From Dyella sp. AtDHG13 (lineage in GTDB: Bacteria; Pseudomonadota; Gammaproteobacteria; Xanthomonadales; Rhodanobacteraceae): a stretch of 64,000 bases of DNA. How positions within the stretch are numbered: the stretch's first letter is position 1; each line of letters begins with the position of its first letter. Positions 59,428 to 64,000 of the stretch are shown piece by piece. The position numbers were made by a program, and so were the translations under genes. The notes beneath the pieces are model-generated. The model was not told the origin of the DNA, searched no databases, and saw nothing but the letters and a program-made list of their open reading frames with translations. Location of the stretch: assembly GCF_003201105.1 (NCBI RefSeq), contig NZ_QICJ01000001.1, positions 434,001 through 498,000 of the forward strand, in the 5' to 3' direction.

Positions 59428-60744
59428 TTAGAGAGCTTCGGGCTCTTCCATCGTGCCAAGCAGGTCTTTCAGCAGGGCCGCTTCGGCCGCGCCACCGCCG
59501 CTCAGCGGCGCGATGACGCTGCGCGGGGCGTCGATGGTCAGGCGCCAGCCGTCCTCGTCCACCGTTTCGCCAACGATGGCGCCCGCCGCCTTGAGGCGAG
59601 CATGCAGGCGGCCTGCGGAATGCGGCAGGCGCAGTTCGGACTGCACGCGGTCGCCACCGAGCAATTCGCCCAGCGCCTGCCGCAGCAGATCCAGACCCTG
59701 CCCGGTCGCGGCCGATAGCCACACTGTGGTGGGACGGCCCTCGCCGTCGCGATCGATGCGCGGCTCGGCGCCGGCCAGGTCGATCTTGTTCATCACCCGC
59801 AGCTGCGGCAGGTCGCCCGCGTCGATTTCCTCGAGCACGCTGTCGACCACGTGCGCGAGGCGCTCGCGCTCCTCGTCCGCGGCGTCGCTCACGTGCAGCA
59901 GCAGGTCGGCGTCGCGCGCCTCGGCCAGGGTGCCGCGGAAGGCGGCCACCAGGTCATGCGGCAATTCGCGGATGAAACCTACCGTGTCCGCCAGCACCGC
60001 GGGGCCGCACGACAGGCCGTCCAGCTTGCGCACGGTGGGGTCCAGCGTGGCGAACAGCAGATTGGCGGCGAACACCTCGCCCTCGGTCAGCACGTTGAAC
60101 AGGGTCGACTTGCCGGCGTTGGTGTAGCCCACCAAGGCGACCCTGGGCACGGTGTTGCGCAGGCGCGCGCGGCGCTGCTGTCCGCGCTGGGTCTGCACTT
60201 TCTCCAGGCGCTTGGTGAGCATCTTCACGCGCTCGGCCAGCAGTCGGCGGTCGGTTTCCAGCTGGGTTTCGCCGGGGCCGCGGTTGCCGATGGCGCCGCC
60301 GCGCTGGGCATCAAGGTGGGTCCAGCCGCGCACCAGGCGCGTGGCGAGGTGCTTGAGCTGGGCCAGTTCCACCTCGAGCTTGCCTTCGTGCGAGCGGGCG
60401 CGCTGGGCGAAGATGTCCAGGATCAGCCCCGCGCGATCCACCACGCGGATGCCCAGATGCTTTTCGAGGTTGCGCTCCTGCACGGGCGACAGCAGATGGT
60501 CGATCAGCACGAGGTCCGCGCCCATGGCGCGCGCGGCTTCGGCCACTTCGTCGGCCTTGCCGGTACCGATGTAGTAACGGGGATTGGGCACGTCCACGCG
60601 CGCCGTGACGCTGCCGAGGATCTCGGCACCGGCGGAACGGACCAGCTCGGCGAATTCTTCGGCGCGGCGCTCCGCATCGCCCATGCCACGGGCATGCGGC
60701 AAGACCAGGAGGGCGCGTTCGCCTTTCTTTTGACGATCAAACAC
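59428..60744 (-). CDS. hflX: Ribosome-splitting GTPase HflX
   Basis: A 438-residue GTPase that splits stalled ribosomes. The N-terminal domain has NPRYYIGTGKADEVAEA and a helical GGAIGNRGPGETQLETDRRLL. The G domain has G1 GYTNAGKST, G3 DTVGFIRELPHDLVAAF and G4 NKIDL. It follows hfq on the same strand, with a strong hairpin in the gap, and precedes hflK by about 230 bases. Confidence 0.96.
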   Translation of the reverse strand: MFDRQKKGERALLVLPHARGMGDAERRAEEFAELVRSAGAEILGSVTARVDVPNPRYYIGTGKADEVAEAARAMGADLVLIDHLLSPVQERNLEKHLGIRVVDRAGLILDIFAQRARSHEGKLEVELAQLKHLATRLVRGWTHLDAQRGGAIGNRGPGETQLETDRRLLAERVKMLTKRLEKVQTQRGQQRRARLRNTVPRVALVGYTNAGKSTLFNVLTEGEVFAANLLFATLDPTVRKLDGLSCGPAVLADTVGFIRELPHDLVAAFRGTLAEARDADLLLHVSDAADEERERLAHVVDSVLEEIDAGDLPQLRVMNKIDLAGAEPRIDRDGEGRPTTVWLSAATGQGLDLLRQALGELLGGDRVQSELRLPHSAGRLHARLKAAGAIVGETVDEDGWRLTIDAPRSVIAPLSGGGAAEAALLKDLLGTMEEPEAL

Positions 60745-60773
60745 GAGGGCGGAAAGACCTTTATGGAATCGTC

Positions 60774-60804
60774 GCGCCGTGGGCCCCGGCGGGGCCCACG
60801 GCGC
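60774..60804. other. Perfect 14-bp hairpin between hfq and hflX
   Basis: GCGCCGTGGGCCCC (60774-60787) pairs with GGGGCCCACGGCGC (60791-60804) across a three-base loop. There is no T run, so it looks like an RNA stability or pausing element rather than a classical terminator. Confidence 0.75.
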
Positions 60805-60896
60805 GAATCGGAGTGGAAAGTGTATGTGGTTACGCCGCCGCGCGATTGCGGCCCGGGGCGCCTTCCCTACTCAGATGGGTCGACCGCCTCGATGAA

Positions 60897-61163
60897 TCAA
60901 GCTTCCGCTTCGGCCGCGCCCGCGCCTTCGCCGTGCCCGTCGTGGCCATTGCCGACGCGGACGTTGCGGCTGGGTACCACGGTGGAGATGGCATGCTTGT
61001 AGACCATCTGGCTCACCTGGTTGCGCAGCAGCACGACAAACTGATCGAACGACTCGATCGTGCCTTGCAGCTTGATGCCGTTGACCAGGTAGATGGCGAC
61101 CGGAACGCGCTCGCGGCGCAGTGCATTGAGAAATGGATCTTGCAACGATTGCCCTTTGGACAT
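60897..61163 (-). CDS. hfq: RNA chaperone Hfq
   Basis: An 88-residue Sm-like hexamer protein that pairs small RNAs with messages. It has the standard start [46 protein letters not shown] and the Sm2 motif [10 protein letters not shown]. The short C-terminal tail is His/Gly/Ala/Glu-rich. GGGGAGAA lies just before the ATG. It lies between miaA and hflX, as in other gammaproteobacteria. Confidence 0.98.
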   Translation of the reverse strand: MSKGQSLQDPFLNALRRERVPVAIYLVNGIKLQGTIESFDQFVVLLRNQVSQMVYKHAISTVVPSRNVRVGNGHDGHGEGAGAAEAEA

Positions 61164-61323
61164 TTCTTGTTCTCCCCTCGCAACGGACGGACCGGGATAA
61201 AAGACGCATGCAGCGCCCCGGTCCAAGGCCGAGGAATATTAACCACTTTTAAATCGTTGATGAAAGAGCAAATGCACGCTTTCATCATGTGTGAAAAAGA
61301 CGTTCACAAATTGCTGCGTAGCA

Positions 61324-62274
61324 CTATGCACGATCGCCCACGAACAATGCCATCGCATCGGTGGCGATACGCAGAATATCCGGCTTTTCCGGGTCGATCA
61401 CCCGTGCGTCGAGCTCGCTGCGCAGCCAGGTGATCTGCCGTTTCGCCAGCTGCCGCGTGGCGAAGATGCCGCGATCGCGACATTCCGCGGCGCTGGTTTG
61501 GCCGTCCAGATGCTCCCAGGCCTGGCGATACCCCACCGCCCGGATGGCGGGAAGATCGGCATGCAGGTCGCCGCGCGAGCGCAACGCGCGGACCTCGTCC
61601 AGGAAGCCGTGCTCGAGCATCGCATCGAAGCGCTGGGCGATCCGCGCATGCAGCGGCGCGCGATCGGCCGGCACGAGCGCCAGCTTGAGCACGCGCCAGG
61701 GAAAACGCTCGCCACTGCCACCGCGTTGCAGCTCGGACAATGGGCGTCCGGAGAGTTCGATCACTTCCAGCGCGCGCTGGATGCGCTGCGCGTCATTGGG
61801 GCCGATGCGCACGGCCGCCGTGGGATCGAGCCGTTGCAGGCGCGCGTGCAACGCGGGCCAGCCCTCCGCCGAGGCCTCCGCGGCAAGACGCTCCCGGATG
61901 GCAGGGTTGGCCTCCGGCAACGGGGACAAGCCCTGCTGGAGCGCGCGGAAATACAGCCCGGTGCCGCCCACCAGCAAGGGCAGCTTGCCCTGCGCGGTGA
62001 TGTCCTGCATCGCGGTGACTGCATCGCCGCGGAAATCCGCGGCCGAATAGGGCTCGGCCGGATCGCGGATATCGATCAGCCGGTGCGGATAACGCGCCAG
62101 CGTCGCCGCGTCGGGCTTGGCGGAGCCGATATCGAGGCCGCGATAGACCAGCGCCGAATCCACGCTCACCAGCTCCACCGGAAAGCGGTCGCTCAACGCG
62201 CAGGCCAGCGCTGTCTTGCCCGACGCGGTCGGGCCCATCAGGAACACGGCGAGCGGGCGCTGATCGATCGGCAT
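61324..62274 (-). CDS. miaA: tRNA dimethylallyltransferase MiaA
   Basis: Adds a dimethylallyl group to A37 of tRNAs that read codons starting with U (316 residues). It has the P-loop [11 protein letters not shown], the substrate-binding [42 protein letters not shown], and [26 protein letters not shown] and the C-terminal [15 protein letters not shown] are also kept. It is the first gene of the miaA-hfq-hflX-hflK-hflC-purA cluster. mutL is not adjacent. Confidence 0.97.
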   Translation of the reverse strand: MPIDQRPLAVFLMGPTASGKTALACALSDRFPVELVSVDSALVYRGLDIGSAKPDAATLARYPHRLIDIRDPAEPYSAADFRGDAVTAMQDITAQGKLPLLVGGTGLYFRALQQGLSPLPEANPAIRERLAAEASAEGWPALHARLQRLDPTAAVRIGPNDAQRIQRALEVIELSGRPLSELQRGGSGERFPWRVLKLALVPADRAPLHARIAQRFDAMLEHGFLDEVRALRSRGDLHADLPAIRAVGYRQAWEHLDGQTSAAECRDRGIFATRQLAKRQITWLRSELDARVIDPEKPDILRIATDAMALFVGDRA

Positions 62275-62322
62275 CCGCCCATTGTAGCGGTGAACCCGCC
62301 GCCGCCCGCAGCAACGCGCCCG

Positions 62323-63078
62323 TCAGGTGTAGAACTCCACCTTGCCGCCGACGAGGTGGTACATCGAGCCGACGATCTTGATCTTGCCGTCTTTCTCCAG
62401 CCCGGCGAGCACATCGCTGCGGCGGCGAATCTCGTCGACGGTGCGGCGGACATTGGTCGCCGCCACTGCGTCCACGAAGGCGTCGTTCTTGCTCGAACGC
62501 TCGCCGTTGAACGTAGTGGCGTCCACCGCAGGCCAGATCTTCTCGAGCAAGCCGGTGAGGTTGCCCAGCTTGGCGCCATCGATCGCGCCCTTGATGGCGC
62601 CGCACGCGGTGTGGCCCATCACCAGCACCAGCTTGGAGCCGGCGATGGCGCAGGCGAATTCCAGGCTGCCCAGCAAGTCGTCATTGGCGATGTTGCCGGC
62701 GACGCGCCCGGTGAAGGTTTCGCCGATGCCCGTGTCGAGGATGATCTCGGTGGGCGCGCGCGAGTCGATGCAGCCCAGGATGACCGCCGCGGGATACTGC
62801 CCGCCCGCGCTGGCCTTCTTTTGCGCCAGGTAGTCGTGGCCCTGCATCTTGCCTGCGCGGAAACGCTCGTTGCCTTCGCGGAGCATGGCGATGACCTGAT
62901 CCGGCGTCATCGCGTCGCGCTGCTCACGGGTCAACGCGGCTGCCTGGGCGAGTCCAGGCAGCAGCCACGACGCGCCGCCCACGGCCGCAAAGGCGGCCAT
63001 ACCCAAAGAGGAGGTCAACAGTGCGCGGCGCGAGGCGTCCGCTGCACCCGCGCAACAGCCTTCGTGCTGAGGATTCAT
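62323..63078 (-). CDS. Exported beta-class carbonic anhydrase (Tat signal)
   Basis: A 251-residue beta carbonic anhydrase with an N-terminal twin-arginine signal (SRRALLTSSLGMAAFAAVGGASWLLPGLAQA) cleaved near residue 45. The mature part has zinc and catalytic motifs C-I-D-S-R and H-T-A-C-G, with VILGCIDSRAPTEIILDTGIGETFTGRVAGNI before and after. It should act in the periplasm, in contrast to the cytoplasmic enzyme at 5065-5748. The start at 63078 is chosen to give a normal signal; the frame is open to 63108. Confidence 0.92.
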   Translation of the reverse strand: MNPQHEGCCAGAADASRRALLTSSLGMAAFAAVGGASWLLPGLAQAAALTREQRDAMTPDQVIAMLREGNERFRAGKMQGHDYLAQKKASAGGQYPAAVILGCIDSRAPTEIILDTGIGETFTGRVAGNIANDDLLGSLEFACAIAGSKLVLVMGHTACGAIKGAIDGAKLGNLTGLLEKIWPAVDATTFNGERSSKNDAFVDAVAATNVRRTVDEIRRRSDVLAGLEKDGKIKIVGSMYHLVGGKVEFYT

Positions 63079-63169
63079 GACGCCCCCGAAGCGAGATGAG
63101 TCCCTCAACTTCGCGCCAGGGGCGATGAAACCGGCGTGAACCCTGCGCGCCGGTAGATACCTTCGCGGG

Positions 63170-64000
63170 TCAGTGCGCGGGCACGCCCATTTCCTTCAGC
63201 AACTGCGGCGCGGGATAGACCTTGTCCATCAGCCAGCGCATATAGCGCAGGTCGACGTGGATGGCACGCTTGTAGCGCGGATCGAACATCCAGCTCGCAC
63301 TCACCGCTTCCCAATTGCTGTCGAAGTTGAGGCCGACCAGTTCACCCTTCGCATTGAGCACGGGCGAGCCGGAGTTGCCGCCGGTGGTGTCCAGGTTGCT
63401 CAGGAAGTCGACCGGCATGGCGCCCGACTTCGCATCGGCGTAGCCCTCGTAATCACCCTTCGCGATGGCGTCGAGCAAGGGCTTGGGCGCATCGAACGGC
63501 ACCGCGCCGGTGTTCTTCTCCACGATGCCGGCCGTGGTGGTCAACGGTTCGTACGACACGGCGTCGCGCGCTTTCAAGGGCGTGACCTTGCCGTAGCTCA
63601 CGCGCAGCGTGGAGTTGGCATCGGGATACACCGCCCTGCCCTGTTTTTCGCGGAAAGCGATGAGTGCATCCATATAGGCGGGGCGCAGGCGCAGCAGATC
63701 GCCCTCGCGTGCCTTGCGTTCGTCTTCCACGCGCAACAGGGCGGGCTGCAACTGCGCCGCGAGCGACAGCAGTGCGTCGTCGGACGTGCGCACGGCCTCC
63801 GGCTCGGCTTTCAGCCAGGCCAGGCGCTGCGCTTCGTCGCCAAGATGCGTGGCGCCGTAGAGCTGATCCAGCTTCTGCGACAATGCCTGGGGCGTGCGGC
63901 CGAACGCGGCGTCGAATTCCGGCAGGCGCTGCGCATCGGGCAGCTGCTGGTAGCGGGTGAGCAAGGCGGTGAGCAAGCGCTTCTCGATCTTCGGATCGTA
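63170..64000 (-). CDS. S46-family dipeptidyl peptidase, C-terminal part (5' end outside window)
   Basis: The last 276 codons of a DPP7/DPP11-type serine peptidase; the frame is open through base 64000. The catalytic Ser lies in DTTGGNSGSPVLNAKGELVGLNFDSNWEAVSASW, a hallmark of family S46. YDANSTLRVSYG-like sequence (PDANSTLRVSYGKVTPLKARDAV) precedes it, and the end DLRYMRWLMDKVYPAPQLLKEM is typical. These enzymes release dipeptides in the periplasm and are frequent in Bacteroidetes and Xanthomonadales. Confidence 0.95.
   Translation of the reverse strand, partial: YDPKIEKRLLTALLTRYQQLPDAQRLPEFDAAFGRTPQALSQKLDQLYGATHLGDEAQRLAWLKAEPEAVRTSDDALLSLAAQLQPALLRVEDERKAREGDLLRLRPAYMDALIAFREKQGRAVYPDANSTLRVSYGKVTPLKARDAVSYEPLTTTAGIVEKNTGAVPFDAPKPLLDAIAKGDYEGYADAKSGAMPVDFLSNLDTTGGNSGSPVLNAKGELVGLNFDSNWEAVSASWMFDPRYKRAIHVDLRYMRWLMDKVYPAPQLLKEMGVPAH

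Overview
The window is high-GC, gene-dense DNA from a gammaproteobacterium, most likely of the order Xanthomonadales (Rhodanobacteraceae-type genera such as Dyella or Rhodanobacter). This placement is an inference from gene content: an S46 peptidase, a SulP/carbonic anhydrase pair, a chitinase preceded by GACAACGTTGTC operators like those reported for Xanthomonas NagR, and the miaA-hfq-hflX-hflK-hflC-purA cluster order. No phage, plasmid or CRISPR genes are present.

Layout. 1-3435: the end of an RND efflux permease, then its periplasmic adaptor and outer-membrane lipoprotein. 3539-6317: a carbonic anhydrase/SulP anion-transporter operon and a small exported protein. 6528-9094: a porin and RNase T. 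9147-14048: pstS-pstC-pstA-pstB-phoU behind a Pho-box-like dyad. 14081-16381: a CrtC/AttH-like lipocalin protein, a SugE/Gdx guanidinium exporter preceded by an apparent guanidine-II (mini-ykkC) riboswitch, and a small membrane protein. 16378-19984: rlmB, rnr and tRNA-Leu(CAG).

20055-35699 is a molybdenum island. One minus-strand run of eleven genes (moeA2, an unknown 113-residue protein, modA, modB, modC, moeA1, moaA, moaC, mobA, moaD and a MoaE-MoeB-rhodanese fusion) faces fdhD. Beyond fdhD lie a SUOX-fold secreted protein without its molybdenum-binding cysteine and the periplasmic nitrate reductase operon napEDABC. Together they import molybdate, build and modify the cofactor, and supply the nitrate reductase (and formate dehydrogenases encoded elsewhere).

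35716-39561: a VOC-family protein, then a tandem glycine riboswitch driving gcvP. 39677-47559 is a seven-gene surface-glycan cluster with visibly lower GC, containing a WecE aminotransferase, an acyltransferase, a GtrB-like glycosyltransferase, a GtrA flippase and two large membrane proteins. 48378-50630: a secreted two-CBM GH18 chitinase and a small membrane protein. 50847-55394: an M1 aminopeptidase and a hipBA toxin-antitoxin pair with a three-site operator array. 55462-62274: purA, a DUF2065 protein, hflC, hflK, hflX, hfq and miaA. 62323-64000: a Tat-exported carbonic anhydrase and the C-terminal part of an S46 peptidase.

The signals I would look at first are the triple molybdopterin fusion protein with a nine-histidine linker, the mini-ykkC/SugE pair, the paired operators upstream of the chitinase, the exactly 27-bp-spaced hipBA operators, a 140-bp repeat with 35-bp terminal inverted repeats found in two copies, and the prenyl-linked aminosugar cluster.
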